A stretch of 64,000 nucleotides of DNA from Haliclona indistincta (GCA_964017065.1 OZ024787.1:1320658-1384657), one strand, 5' to 3'; numbered from the stretch's first letter, positions 12,241 through 25,734 are shown. The notes: generated by a model not told the origin, from the letters alone. A program made the numbers and translations.

Positions 12241-12430
12241 ATCTCGTACGCCAAACTGGCCAGTGTCGGACCCCTCGTCTATTTATTGCGAGCATAACAC
12301 GCCCACATCGAGAGTGAATGATTAGCGGAAATGACGTCATTTCAATGAATATTAATTAGATATTTCAAAAAATCCCGCGCTTACGCGCGCGCCTCCTCTT
12401 TCTTCAGACCCTAGTTACGCCCCTGAGCTA

Positions 12431-12757
12431 ACTAACTATGGCTGGAGTATCACAGATAGTGTCCTTGCAGTTGATTGGGACAGCAATGAACATGAAGAGG
12501 CTGTCAAAGAAAGAGTATTGCTATTAACTAAAGGCTGCAAGTGTAAGACTGGTTGCATGACACGAAGGTGCATGTGTAAAAGAAAAGGCCAAAGCTGCTC
12601 TGAAGGCTGTTCTTGTTTAAACTGTCTAAATCTACAAGCACAAGTAGAGATCACTAATGATAGAGAAAGTATGGATATTGAAGACACCCAGGAGTTGGAT
12701 TCGGATTGGTCAGATCTAGACAGTAGTAGCGAGACAGATGATGAATTTGACTCATGA
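12431..12757 (+). pseudogene. CXC (tesmin/TSO1-like) cysteine-rich C-terminus of the split gene
   Basis: The open frame from the insertion site to the TGA at 12757 reads NYGWSITDSVLAVDW, then a Cys-rich block CKCKTGC-MTRRCMCKRKGQSC-CSCLNC (about residues 38-66), then a strongly acidic tail ending DDEFDS. The spacing resembles CXC/CRC zinc-binding domains, which bind DNA in tesmin/TSO1 proteins and also occur at the ends of some transposon-derived proteins. The frame matches the reading frame just left of the outer transposon (11027-11042), which supports a single interrupted gene with 10160-11014. An internal Met at 12518 could still start a 79-aa protein. Confidence 0.5.
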
Positions 12758-12906
12758 ATGTACATGTAAACAGTATGACAGTGCCTTTATTAACAGTATT
12801 ACTTATTGTATCTATCATTTTCAACATCATAAATAGTATGACAGTGCCATTTATCCTCCATTTCTATGTTACTTAAAAATAATTCACAGTTGTCATGCTT
12901 GTGACC

Positions 12907-12926
12907 GTGGGGAAAAATTTTATCAG
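12907..12926. repeat. 20-bp direct repeat, right copy
   Basis: This is an identical copy of 9870-9889, 3037 bp away. It may be a relic of the terminal repeats of an element that carried the split cysteine-rich gene. The stretch from here to 13600 has no recognisable gene. Confidence 0.7.
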
Positions 12927-13605
12927 AACAAATACGCTCTCAAAACAGGTAAAATACTTCATACAATAATCAATGCACAACATACCCAAGATTCGAGTTG
13001 TTTCGCTACATCCCCGGAGTATGAGAGTATCTTCTGTTCGACTCCCTTAAGACGCCATGTTGAACTCCTGTCATACCCGCGACGAAAACGCAGAGCAAAA
13101 GCCGAATGAAGTCAAAATAACTTGAAGAAAATAAGCAAAACTTCCTCTTAGAGCTTTATGACAATGATTCCAGAGATCTAATCACACGTACAGTGTACAG
13201 CAAACCGTTCTTTACAGGCAACCAGACACAGCCAAAACGCGCCATTTTGTTGTTTATGTTGACGTCATCGTGATTATAAATTCTGCGCTTGGCGACCTGA
13301 CTGAGTCCAGTTAGGGAAGAGGCGTGTCCGGCGAATCATTGATGGTTATTAAGCATGATGGCGCCAAAATTTGAATCACTGTACATGCGCTGCAGTGCTG
13401 TAGTGTCTAGATTCCATGTTTACACACTTGTACCTAGCTAATACCTGGCTCGTGGTGCTTGTTTCTTGTGTCCACTCGCTAGAAACTCAACCTGCGTATC
13501 CGTCAAGAGTGTATTTTGTTTACTCTCTATAATTATTTTTAATTCTTTGTGGACCCTTGAAATTGTTACGTCTAGTCTGCTTTATTTGTCAGTGCCTTGC
13601 CCACA

Positions 13606-14262
13606 GTTAAAAGCACATCACAGTTAAAAGCACAGCACAGTTAAAAGCACATAACGGTTAAAAGCACATAACAGTTAAAAGTACACCACAGTTAAAAGCA
13701 CACCGTTAAAAGCACACCACCGTTAAAAGTTAAAAGCACACCACAGTTAAAAGCACACCACAGCTAAAAGCATATAACAGTTAAAAGCACAGCAAAGTTA
13801 AAGCACATCACAGTTAAAAGCACACCACAGTTAAAAGCACACCACAGTTAAAAGCACATAACAGTTAAAAGCACACCACCGTTAAAAGCACACCACCGTT
13901 AAAAGCACACCACAGTTAAAAGCACACCACAGTTAAAAGCACACCACAGCTAAAAGCACATAACAGTTAAAAGCACAGCAAAGTTAAAGCACATCACAGT
14001 TAAAAGCACACCACAGTTAAAAGCACACCACAGTTAAAAGCACATAACAGTTAAAAGCACACCACAGTTAAAAGCACACCACAGTTAAAAGCACACCACA
14101 GTTAAAAGCACATAACAGTTAAAAGCACATAACAGTTAAAAGCACATAAAAGTTAAAAGCACATAACAGTTAAAAGCACACCACAGTTAAAAGCACATAA
14201 CAGTTAAAAGCACACCACAGTTAAAAGCACATAACAGTTAAAAGTACAGCAAAGTTAAAAGG
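13606..14262. repeat. 17-bp minisatellite
   Basis: About 38 tandem units of ACAGTTAAAAGCACACC, with common variants ending in ATA. A higher-order pattern is visible: a stretch containing GCTAAAAGC followed by AGCAAAGTTAAAGC recurs twice (around 13765 and 13950), so a multi-unit block was duplicated. Confidence 0.93.
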
Positions 14263-14697
14263 ACAGTTTAGTAATACAAGAGCAGAGGTTGCGATTAGGT
14301 CATTCGACTTATCTTACCTGACTTTGACATAATTATTAACAATAGTAGTATAGTATTAAATAATAGTAGTATAGTATTTGTGGTCGTAACTGCAAGTACA
14401 GTTAGTATTGACTCACCATGGTGAGAGATGAGGGTGGATGTATGATAATTATAGATCAGTTATTCTTCTAACTAATCAGTGGTGACTGCTGCTTTCTGGT
14501 AATCAACAGCACAGTGCAGTCTTCCCATTAACCTACTAAACATTTCAGCCTCAGTCCTAGTACTGACAGAAGTCTTATCAATCTGATGCCTCCTGTTTTG
14601 GTGTAGTTTCCTTGGCCTAAGGGGTTATTGTTGCTCAAATTAAACCCATAATTATATTGCTGTCAATTGCAATTACCTACTCTAATTGCTACAATCT

Positions 14698-14829
14698 TTG
14701 TTCCTTTATTTTTGCAAGCATCATCCCATCTTGTTCCTTTACTTTTGCAAGCATCATCCCATCTTGTTCCTTTACTTTTGCAAGCATCATCCCATCTTGT
14801 TCCTTTACTTTTGCAAGCGTCATCCCTAC
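14698..14829. repeat. 33-bp tandem repeat, four units
   Basis: Four near-identical 33-bp units begin TTGTTCCTTTACTTTTGCAA. Because the unit length is a multiple of three, they create open frames with repeated peptides, but nothing else suggests coding. The flanks from 14263 to 15400 show no recognisable gene. Confidence 0.9.
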
Positions 14830-15402
14830 ACTTTTTAGTTTTTTTTTATTAAAACTTTTTTACTATACTTGTTCCTGTTACTTTTTTGATCACTATCAGT
14901 TTGAACTTATTAGCTCGAGTGTGGTTACAAGTCCCTCCACTGCACCCATCACGCTTGATCACACGAGTAACACAATGTGCATTTCTTCATTTAGAGTCCG
15001 CTTGGTGTGGTTTTATTATTATTTTTACAAAAGGTATCTTCACAAGCTAAAACTTTTTACAGTACTAGTACCAGGTGAGGGTCTTTGTATACCATACCTT
15101 GATATGTCTGTGATGTCTAACGAGCCCAAAACATTTGCAGTTACTGATGCTAATGTGACAGGTGGTAATTTTGTCAAGAATCAAGTTTTTAGAGATGGAA
15201 AAGAGTGCTGCTTTTAGTCTCATAATATTTCAAATCTGTTCACTCATACATAGTTCACCTGTCTCCACAACAAGTTCGGAAGCTTATATCGCCTTCTATA
15301 AATACACTAAAAACCTCCACTGCAAAGGTCACAACTTTTTGACTAAACATGTGCGTGTTTGTGAGTTTAAAAATCTCTTGCACAACAGGCACCAGGTACA
15401 AG

Positions 15403-15653
15403 AGGTCAGTACCTAGAGAACACATGACCACAGACAGCATTAGCTCTGTTCTCTCTTTTTCTGTATGTAGTCTCCACCCATTGTTGATGGTCATCGTCCT
15501 CCTCGTGTGTGGCCAGTGGAGGGCAGGGTTCAGTTTGATCGCTACTCCACTAGTTGGTGTGTCAGTATACTCTTTGGTTCTCTCCACTGCTACAATATTG
15601 GTCTCCAGTTCACTGGTCATACGAACAACCCAATTGAGAGCAACAGTCACCTA
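15403..15653. pseudogene. rearranged head-to-head ABCC fragment
   Basis: The left part (about 15414-15550) reads on the plus strand as the intron end plus exon start of ABCC NBD2 ([25 protein letters not shown]). The right part (15553-15653) reads on the minus strand as the preceding linker exon ([27 protein letters not shown]). In all four other copies these exons are collinear on the minus strand. The join lies near 15550, within CTAGTTGGTGTGTC. It is non-functional. Confidence 0.8.
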
Positions 15654-15728
15654 CACACCACACTGCAAGTTCGTGACAACACGACTACTGTATGCCTCGT
15701 ACAGAGGCAATTTTGGCAGCAGGAAAAA

Positions 15729-15928
15729 TCATTTTAAAATGTATTTTCCATCACAACACTTAACATGGTTGTGGTTTCTCCATTTATCTTTTAGTTTAGC
15801 ATTATTGAAGTTTTCAGGAAAAGAAAAAGCAGTGATTATTTTGGACCACTTTCCTACTCCGTATAGATTCACACTCTTTAGCAAATCATCTACTGGCCAT
15901 ACTTTCTTCTTGAGACGTCTTCTAAATG
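15729..15928 (-). pseudogene. orphan telobox-type Myb/SANT exon (TRF-like)
   Basis: An exon-like frame opens after a good acceptor (TTTTATTCAG, minus strand) and ends at a TGA. It encodes KKKVWPVDDLLKSVNLYGVG, then KWSKIITAF and LKDKWRN. The LKDKWR motif is the telobox signature of TRF1/TRF2-type Myb domains, which bind telomeric repeats, and Y-G-x-G-K/N-W is the usual helix-2 context. No upstream exons are seen; the region beyond 16019 belongs to the amplified spacer. I treat it as a stranded last exon or gene fragment. An intact gene with distant exons cannot be ruled out. Confidence 0.6.
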
Positions 15929-16521
15929 CTGAATAAAAGAGTAACCATAATAAAGAAACCAACACAAAGAGCTCACAGCAATGTTCACTTTTTGATATTA
16001 GGGTTTTCCACCCAAACACACAGAGCTACCGTCACAGTGCGTAAGAGACACTTAAGACACTTAATGTAGGAGTGCTAGTGATCAGTGGGTTGAGCACTTG
16101 GAACACTCATTCGTGCTTGTTCTGAATACAGAACTGACAGTTGTAGCATAACAGTAAATAAGTACAGTAACTTACAGGGGCAAGCTTAAATCAACAAGAG
16201 ACTAACAAGGCGACGATAGGTAAGAGCGACATGAAGCTGAGACAACACCATCACGACACATTTTAAGAGCGATGATGTAGCAATAAGTGAACTGAACACA
16301 TACTTGAGCACGTGAGACATATGAGGTCACATGATAGGACCAACATGAACACTACTGGGTTCCTGTATGTTAGACCATGGAACACATCTCACTCAGACTC
16401 AATATCTATCCAGTAAGAAAACAGAGCTCCTCTACCATTGAAGTTAACAACTCTCCACAGACAGGGATTATTCATGCTGTATTACTGATGGTACCTTTCT
16501 ATAGCGCTAGCACTGAAAACT

Positions 16522-17697
16522 CATTGTTACTCAATATGATGCATTGTTACTCAATATGATTCATTGTTACTCAATATGATTCATTGTTACTCAATATGAT
16601 GCATTGTTACTCAATATGATGCATATTGTTACTCAATATGATGCATTGTTACTCAATATGATGCATTGTTACTCAATATGATGCATTGTTACTCAATATG
16701 ATGCATTGTTACTCAATATGATGCATTGTTACTCAATATGATGCGTTGTTACTCAATATGATGCGTTGTTACTCAATATGATGCATTGTTACTCAATATG
16801 ATGCATTGTTACTCAATATGATGCATTGTTACTCAATATGATGCATTGTTACTCAGCATGATGCATTGTTACTCAGCATGATGCATTGTTACTCAAGATG
16901 ATGCATTGTTACTCAATATGATGCATTGTTACTCAATATGATGCATTGTTACTCAATATGATGCATTGTTACTCAATATGATGCATTGTTACTCAAAATG
17001 ATGCATTGTTACTCAATATGATGCATTGTTACTCAATATGATGCATTGTTACTCAACATGATGCATTGTTACTCAGCATGATGCATTGTTACTCAATATG
17101 ATGCACTGTTACTCATTGTTACTCAATATGATGCATTGTTACTCAATATGATGCATTGTTACTCAATATGATGCATTGTTACTCAATATGATGCATTGTT
17201 ACTCAATATGATGCATTGTTACTCAATATGATGCATTGTTACTCAATATGATGCATTGTTACTCAATATGATGCATTGTTACTCAAAATGATGCATTGTT
17301 ACTCAATATGATGCATTGTTACTCAATATGATGCATTGTTACTCAATATGATGCATTGTTACTCAACATGATGCATTGTTACTCAATATGATGCATTGTT
17401 ACTCAATATGATGCATTGTTACTCAATATGATGCATTGTTACTCAACATGATGCATTGTTACTCAATATGATGCATTGTTACTCAATATGATGCATTGTT
17501 ACTCAATATGATGCATTGTTACTCAATATGATTCAATGTTACTCAATATGATGCATTGTTAATCAATATGATGCATTGTTACTCAATATGATGCTCAATA
17601 TGATGCATTGTTACTCAATATGATGCATTGTTACTCAATATGATGCATTGTTACTCAATATGATGCATTGTTACTCAATATGATGCAATATGATGCT
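16522..17697. repeat. 20-bp minisatellite, array A (about 59 units)
   Basis: Units read TTGTTACTCAATATGATGCA, with rare substitutions and a few truncated units. The array ends about 70 bp from the stop codon of TRIM-NHL copy A. The preceding spacer 16019-16520 is duplicated at 37085-37584. Confidence 0.96.
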
Positions 17698-17767
17698 TGA
17701 AAAGTGTTTTATGAACTCAAGAATGACAGCACTACAGTAAACACAATCAATATTCCAGTCACTGTTG

Positions 17768-19378
17768 TTAGTAGGTGACCACTCCATTGTCGTCACTGAT
17801 GTACAGTCGACCTGTCTGGTCAGATACGATGAACCAAGGGCTCTTGAAACTAGAGCCATCACTGTCACTGACATATCCAAGAAACCTTCCTTCACTAGTA
17901 AACATACTCACTGTATGCTCAGTGCCATGCTCAGTCACATAAAGTATGGCATAACTATCAACACACAGACCATGTGGACCATTCAACCGACCTCCTCCTT
18001 CTCCCTTACTGTCAATGACGGCCAACAGCTTACCCTCGGGAGTAAACTTCTGAACTCTGTTGTTAGAACGGTCAGCTACAAAGACCATACCATCAGCATC
18101 GACAGTTATGCCACTTGGATGGTTGAACTCTCCAGGTTGAGCTCCTTTGCTACCAAAGCAGTGTGAGTAGGTGAGGTCAGCATTGAGGACCTGGACACGA
18201 TGGTTACCACACTCAGTGACAAAGAGTTTCCCATTGTGATCAACCGCCACATCACATGGGTAATCAAACTGTAGTGGTTGAGATCCCTTACTGCCCACTG
18301 TAGCTAATAAGGCACCTTCTGCTGTCAACACTTGTAGACGATGATTCCACCAATCAGCTACAATAATGTGGCCATCTTGGGTCACTGCCACTCCACGAGG
18401 ACGGTTGAATTGTACTTGTCCAGAGCCATGCTGTCCAAAGCTCCTGATCTTCCTCCCATTAGTAGGGTCGATGATGGTGATGCAGTGTTTGTCCCATTCT
18501 GCCACAATGAGGTGACCTTCCCTTGTGATGGCTAGTCCTCGAGGACTATTCAGATCAGTGAATGTCTGTCCTGCCCTCTTGGGCATGATCTCTACATTGA
18601 GAGGTGTGTCAAGGATATCAGTCCCTCCCATCTGCACCCTCAGCTGGTGGGGACCAGCAGTGGGAGGAGAATAGCGAACCTCAAACCTGCCGGGAGTCAC
18701 TTGGTGTATGACACACTTGACAACTAGTGTGGGGTCAGCTACTGGAGAGAGCTGACAGGAGACCTGCTCAGAGGAGAGAGGAGCTGCACTGCAAAGATCA
18801 AAGCTTGTTTTGTCACCAGTTGCCTTAAACTGCCCATACCTAACCACACTACCCAGACTGCGACATGCCTCTAGAACACTAGCGCTCTTTACAAACCTCA
18901 CTCTGGTCTCATCCAGTGGTTGGAGGTTGTCTTTTTTAACAAGTGAAAAAGTTGTTGATACATAGTCATCAGTGACTTGATAAAGCTGTCTCATCAGTTG
19001 TCTCTCAGACTCCTCCACTTGCTCCATTTGCTGTTTAGCTGCAGCCTTAATCTCTCTTCTTGCAGCTTCTAACTGCTCTAGAAAACCTCCTTCTTCCTGG
19101 GATTCCAAGGTTTGTACAGCAGTGGTAATTCCAACTAATTTGTCATGAAGAATATCCACAATCTGCTGCTGGTGTCTCGGGAAGGTACCAATGATGGCGT
19201 CACAGTACACCTTCAGTGGCTTGTCATGGCTGCTACACTGCTGTTGGTCAGTAAGCTGCAGTGAGCTGGTTAGTGACAACATTGCTATAGGAATATAATC
19301 CAGATCAAACACATGACACAGCCACGTAAGAGAGTAAACTATACTTTTCTGCTTCTTGGCTGGCGCAGGAGAAGACAT
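17768..19378 (-). CDS. TRIM-NHL-like protein without RING, copy A
   Basis: A single-exon frame of 536 aa. In order: an N-terminus of about 45 aa without a RING; a B-box stub CSSHDKPLKVYCD near residues 48-60 lacking the later zinc ligands; a charged coiled coil at about 75-150; a filamin/IGFLMN domain at about 170-268 (FEVRYSPPTAGPHQLRV); and six NHL blades from about 275 to the end (for example GVAVTQDGHIIVADWWNHRL). NHL propellers bind RNA or protein. Without RING no E3 ligase activity is expected, so a scaffold or RNA-binding role is inferred. A TATA box lies about 70 bp upstream, and the 20-bp minisatellite begins just after the stop. Copy A is closer to copy C than to copy B. The intact frame suggests it is functional or very young. 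Confidence 0.88.
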   Translation of the reverse strand: MSSPAPAKKQKSIVYSLTWLCHVFDLDYIPIAMLSLTSSLQLTDQQQCSSHDKPLKVYCDAIIGTFPRHQQQIVDILHDKLVGITTAVQTLESQEEGGFLEQLEAARREIKAAAKQQMEQVEESERQLMRQLYQVTDDYVSTTFSLVKKDNLQPLDETRVRFVKSASVLEACRSLGSVVRYGQFKATGDKTSFDLCSAAPLSSEQVSCQLSPVADPTLVVKCVIHQVTPGRFEVRYSPPTAGPHQLRVQMGGTDILDTPLNVEIMPKRAGQTFTDLNSPRGLAITREGHLIVAEWDKHCITIIDPTNGRKIRSFGQHGSGQVQFNRPRGVAVTQDGHIIVADWWNHRLQVLTAEGALLATVGSKGSQPLQFDYPCDVAVDHNGKLFVTECGNHRVQVLNADLTYSHCFGSKGAQPGEFNHPSGITVDADGMVFVADRSNNRVQKFTPEGKLLAVIDSKGEGGGRLNGPHGLCVDSYAILYVTEHGTEHTVSMFTSEGRFLGYVSDSDGSSFKSPWFIVSDQTGRLYISDDNGVVTY

Positions 19379-20787
19379 GATACGAGAATTGAGAGGAATA
19401 GCAGCAGCTGACTGGCAAGGTGGTTGATCTGAACTGACCAGGGTCTGAATATATAGACCTGAACTGCTGAACTCAGCAGATATTGTCCATTCATCATTTT
19501 GTTGAACTCAGCAGATTACATTGTCTGTTCAAAGTGTTAAATAATTCTTTACCAAACATGCCTCAACATGTTGTTCATCAGCATACATGGACTCATTATA
19601 TTGTGTCTTCACAGTGATATGAAACATTACAGTAACTTGTCATGACGAGAGTGATCATGTTACTACTGTGCTGCTATACTACAGCAATGCCGAGGGTATA
19701 ATGTTGATTAGAACTATAGTGCTAAGAGCCCAGTGAAAGCTGTCAGTATAGCAGTCCTGTCTCTAAAAGTTTGATACATCTTCGTTAGTCTGTTTTTCTG
19801 TTTTTTTACTTCAAACTGTAAGTCAATTGTACGAAGTAAAGATATTACGCATGACACAATGCAGTGCGAGACTGCAAGTTTGTGGCAGTTCCTCGTTATA
19901 ATTCATGATACGATTGCACAGTATAAAATACAGCAACTCAGTTTGATACGTCCCATCTTCAGCAACTATACACTGCTTCTAAAGCTTGAAATTTTGATTG
20001 CTGTAGACCTAAACTGCTGAACTCAGCAGATATTGTCCATTCATCAAATGTTGAACTCAGCAGATTACATTGTCAGTTCAAAGTGTTAAACAATTCTTTG
20101 TCAAACATGCCTCAACATGTTGTTCATCAGCATACATGGTCTTTGTCAAAACTATTTTTCAAAAGTTGGTGAAAGTGCCAGGCATGTCTTCAAGGTGATA
20201 AGAAAACATTAAATTATTACATAGTACGTCATTATTCACCAATCAGATTGCTCTATTCGAGGCCATTAATGTAGGTTATTGACCGCGCGTAGCGTCATCT
20301 ATAGCAATGCGCAAAGACGCAGACATCTATTTGTAATATTCTCCTTGTTGGATGAACTATTATAATGAGCCATTTATTGCCCTGCACTCGTACAGGCTCT
20401 GTAATAAACATTACAGAGGCTTGATCGGGTGTGTGCGTGATACGACTTCTCAGGTTTTGCTACTTCCAGACAGACTTGAGAAATCGGCTCTGAACGATTG
20501 TGCAAATCGATGCTTCATTCCATCTCACTATCTCCTATAGCTAGACCGTGTTCAATGGTATCACAGCGACCAGGTAGACAGCACTCATGCAAACACTAAT
20601 CTCAGCAATGACGTCACTACACTAACCATCACTAACTAACAATGTTGACAATACTTTAAAATAGTGTAATGTACTGTATCATTGGATGTTTGAAAAGTCA
20701 CAAATGCTTACTAAAGAAATAAAACTGATAATAATATAGAGCATGTGTGTATTAGTAGCTACTAGTAGTGAGTGAGTGAGTTCCATA
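19379..20787. repeat. spacer shared with 39550-40970
   Basis: This intergenic block is nearly identical to 39550-40970, marking A and C as the most recent duplication. It contains an internal duplication: the promoter-proximal region near 19463-19600, with TTGAACTCAGCAG, recurs near 20005-20150. No coding region is evident. Confidence 0.85.
19449..19455 (-). promoter_or_regulatory. TATA box of TRIM-NHL copy A
   Basis: TATATA sits inside the small palindrome GGTCTATATATTCAGACC, about 71 bp upstream of the ATG. Copies B and C keep it. Just upstream is CTGCTGAACTCAGCAG, another palindrome conserved in all three copies. Confidence 0.55.
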
Positions 20788-20937
20788 TTAGACTAGTCCA
20801 GCATCACGTGCCATTGAGAAGAACACTCCTTTCTCTTCAATGAGTTTGTTAGGTGAATCAAACTCTACTATCCTACCAGAATCCAACACCATCACCCTAA
20901 CAACAACAGAGATAAAATAATTCATAACCTTCACTCT

Positions 20938-20944
20938 CTCCCTT

Positions 20945-21014
<70 letters not shown>

Positions 21015-21020
21015 TCCCTT

Positions 21021-21059
<39 letters not shown>

Positions 21060-21075
21060 TCCTCCCTCCCTCCCT

Positions 21076-21142
<67 letters not shown>

Positions 21143-21162
21143 TCTCTCTTCTTCCCTCCCTT

Positions 21163-21254
<92 letters not shown>

Positions 21255-21296
21255 TCTCTCTTCTTCCCTCCCTTCCTTCCCTCTCTGTCTCTCTCT
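20938..21296. repeat. CT microsatellite in last intron of ABCC-A
   Basis: About 360 bp of (CT)n with CCCT and CTTC interruptions. The corresponding intron of the full gene has a shorter tract at 41109-41265. Long arginine/glutamate frames on the other strand are artefacts of this tract. Confidence 0.95.
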
Positions 21297-21300
21297 CTCA

Positions 21301-21558
<258 letters not shown>

Positions 21559-21752
21559 CTAACCTCAAGTTCTCTCCTCCCTCTGACACTCCAAACTGGA
21601 GTCCCTCTGGTAGACCTGATACAAATGTCTGTAGGTTAGCTGTTGTCAGTGCTTGCCACAGTTGTTCATCAGTATGCTCCTCCACAGGGTCCAGGTTGTT
21701 ACGCAGAGTACCAGAGAACAGCACGGGGTCCTGTAATATTGAGAGTACATCA

Positions 21753-21941
<189 letters not shown>

Positions 21942-21986
21942 CTACCACACAAACATTGCTGCTGCTGTCACACACCACCATCATCA

Positions 21987-22142
<156 letters not shown>

Positions 22143-22143
22143 C

Positions 22144-22179
<36 letters not shown>

Positions 22180-22213
22180 AGAGCTAGTGGTGTCTGTGGT
22201 CATGTGTTCTCTA

Positions 22214-22324
<111 letters not shown>

Positions 22325-22980
22325 CTACACACCACACACAGTGAGGAGTAAAGGAATACAAGTAATCACTTAACCCTTTAAACTGAAAGTCAATTGTGCG
22401 AAGCAAAGATATTACGTATGACACAATGCAGTACGAGACTACAAGTTTGTGGCGGGTCTCATTATTATTCATGATAATTTGAGTGGACAGGAGTACAAAT
22501 TATGAAAGAATGCTGATTTCTAACAGTATAAAATTACAGCAACTCGGTTTGGTACGTCTCATTTGCGCAAAGTTTAACAACTCCAGTGCCATTTTCAGCA
22601 ACTATATACACTGCCTCCAAAGCTTGAAATTTTGATTGCTGTTGAGCACTACAGAGCCTTGATTGGGTGCGTTCTCAAGTTTTGCTACTTCCAGACAGAC
22701 TTGAGAAATCAGCTCTGAACGATTGTGCACAGTGATGAAGAAGCCAATCTGTAGTAGATCACGTGAAGCATGTAGTACCAAATGGTCCTTTTGTCTGGTT
22801 TTGAAGCACGATACATTGATGCAAAGACGTTCTTTGATGCAAACATAAGTACTATGCAGTAGTTGCATTCAGGATGTACAGATACGCTACTTTGCAGATA
22901 ACTGAATATTAATCAACTCTGACAGACCACACCCCCACACTTCCAATACCAGCCACATTAAATGCATGCACTGGCTATTC

Positions 22981-24053
<1,073 letters not shown>

Positions 24054-24073
24054 TCATCAGATTAGGAGTGCTA

Positions 24074-24280
<207 letters not shown>

Positions 24281-25496
24281 CTACGAAAAGAGATGAAAAT
24301 TTTTTAAATGACTGAAATTTAAGGCACTTACCTGTACTACTATGTAGATGACCAGTAGAGGCACAATGACTGCTAGAAACCATGGAGACGCCACAGCAAT
24401 CACCACGAACGTGCTGATACAGGAGAACAACATGTAGATGAACATACGAAGAGACCGTGGAACCAGCTCATCAATTGTGTAGATGTCCTTCGAGAAACGA
24501 TTGAGTATTCTGCCGAGAGGTGTGGTATCAAAGAATGTCATTGGAGAGCGAATGATGTTAGCAAGCATGTTATCGTGAAGTGTCTTAGAGGCCATGATAG
24601 CACCAATAGCCATTGCAAATGAACCGATCAGTACCAGAAAAGCTTGACCGAATCCAAGACCAGCATATACACCAAGATACATACCACTAGAGAGGGAGAG
24701 GGAGGGTGAGTGGGTGAGTAAGTGAGTGTGTGTGTGTGTGTGTGTGAGTAAGAGAGTGAGTGAGTGAGTGAGTAGGAGAGTGAGTGAGTGAGTGAATAGG
24801 AGAGTGTGTGAGTGTGTGACTAACAGTTGATCGTCTGGTGGTGAGCTTGTGGTATTTGTGTTATTGCTGATATTGGTAGTTGTGGTAGTGTTGGCTGCGT
24901 TGGCATTGCTCCATTTAGCTAGCCAGAAGTTAGTACCAACTGAAGTGCCATTTTGTAGTATATTGAACAGCAGCATAAGACCAGTCATGTAGTAGGTACA
25001 TGCCTTAAAGTATGTGAGAAGAACCGACCATTTAACCTGAGGTAAAGATATTCAAGATTATAATCAGTAATACATGTTATCTTACAGTTCCAGTCTCCAC
25101 GGTCTCCTCAGCTATTAGTTTAGTTCGTTCTGTCGCTGGTTTCTCATCAACCACTGATTCTTGTCTTGATAGTTGCTTGGATAGCTGTCTCTTCAACTCA
25201 CCGCGGGATCGACGTCTCACTAACTCTGGACGAGGTTTCAATGGATCCTCTATTGAGTCAACACTCTTCAGTTTAGCACGGCGCTGAGCAATGTGTGCCC
25301 GGACACCCATCCTGTGAGAGTGGTCATCAGGATTATCAGAGATGACCTCAGAGACTAGAGCACTCTGATCAGTAGGTATGATGTCATCCTCATACTCTGA
25401 ATACTCATTAGCAACTACATGGATGGAGAAATGAATACTGTAAACAGCAATTTTGCTTAACATTTATCTGAATGTTATAACTATAATTTTTTTGTG

Positions 25497-25734
25497 GTTT
25501 TGCAGGTCACTTGTCGCGATGAAAACGACAATTTGATAAGGCCACACCCACTTATCCAGCTTGAGTAAGGTACATGTATATAGAGCGTCCTGCCGTTATT
25601 TTTTTCAAATCACCAAGTATTTGCAGCGTGCATGATACTACAAGCGTTCTTTTTGGCAACTTTCTGTGGGCTGGATTAGTGGGCGTGGGCTTATCGACTT
25701 GTCATTTTCATAGCGATAAGTGACCTGCAAAACC
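25497..25734. mobile_element. MITE family 1, copy 2
   Basis: The ends are GGTTTTGCAGGTCACTTGTC and ACCTGCAAAACC in inverse orientation. Internally it shares a stretch reading CCGTTATTTTTTTCAAATCA with the inverse of 991-1291. It sits in the ABCC-A intron between the NBD1 end and the linker. It is absent from the matching intron of the full gene (43998-44446), so it inserted after the duplication. Confidence 0.75.

Larger units (their letters stand above)
11196..12277. mobile_element. nested hAT-like element with 8-bp target duplication
   Basis: The terminal inverted repeats are CGAGGGGTCCGACACT (11196-11211) and AGTGTCGGACCCCTCG (12262-12277). They are flanked by the identical 8-bp duplication TCTATTTA (11188-11195 and 12278-12285). 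The 8-bp duplication is typical of hAT transposons. No transposase frame is visible. Both subterminal regions are filled with a short repeat built on GAAATCAGAAATCAC, in the same orientation at both ends. Confidence 0.82.
11043..12425. mobile_element. outer DNA transposon with 14-bp TIRs and AGCTA target duplication
   Basis: The ends are perfect inverted repeats: CAGGGGCGTAACTA at 11043 and TAGTTACGCCCCTG ending at 12425. They are flanked by the direct repeat AGCTA (11038-11042 and 12426-12430). Removing the element rejoins the host frame as LAEL then TNYGW. It has no transposase, so it is non-autonomous. The CAGGGGCG end is hAT-like, but a 5-bp duplication leaves the superfamily open. It contains the nested element at 11196-12277. 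Confidence 0.8.

Noticed and set aside
14657..15217. 186-aa open frame with repeated peptides
   Set aside because: The repeated peptides come from the 33-bp tandem repeat; the rest is low-complexity and matches nothing recognisable.
16522..17697. Regular repeated array resembling a CRISPR
   Set aside because: Units are contiguous 20-bp repeats without unique spacers, in an animal-type genome; it is a minisatellite.
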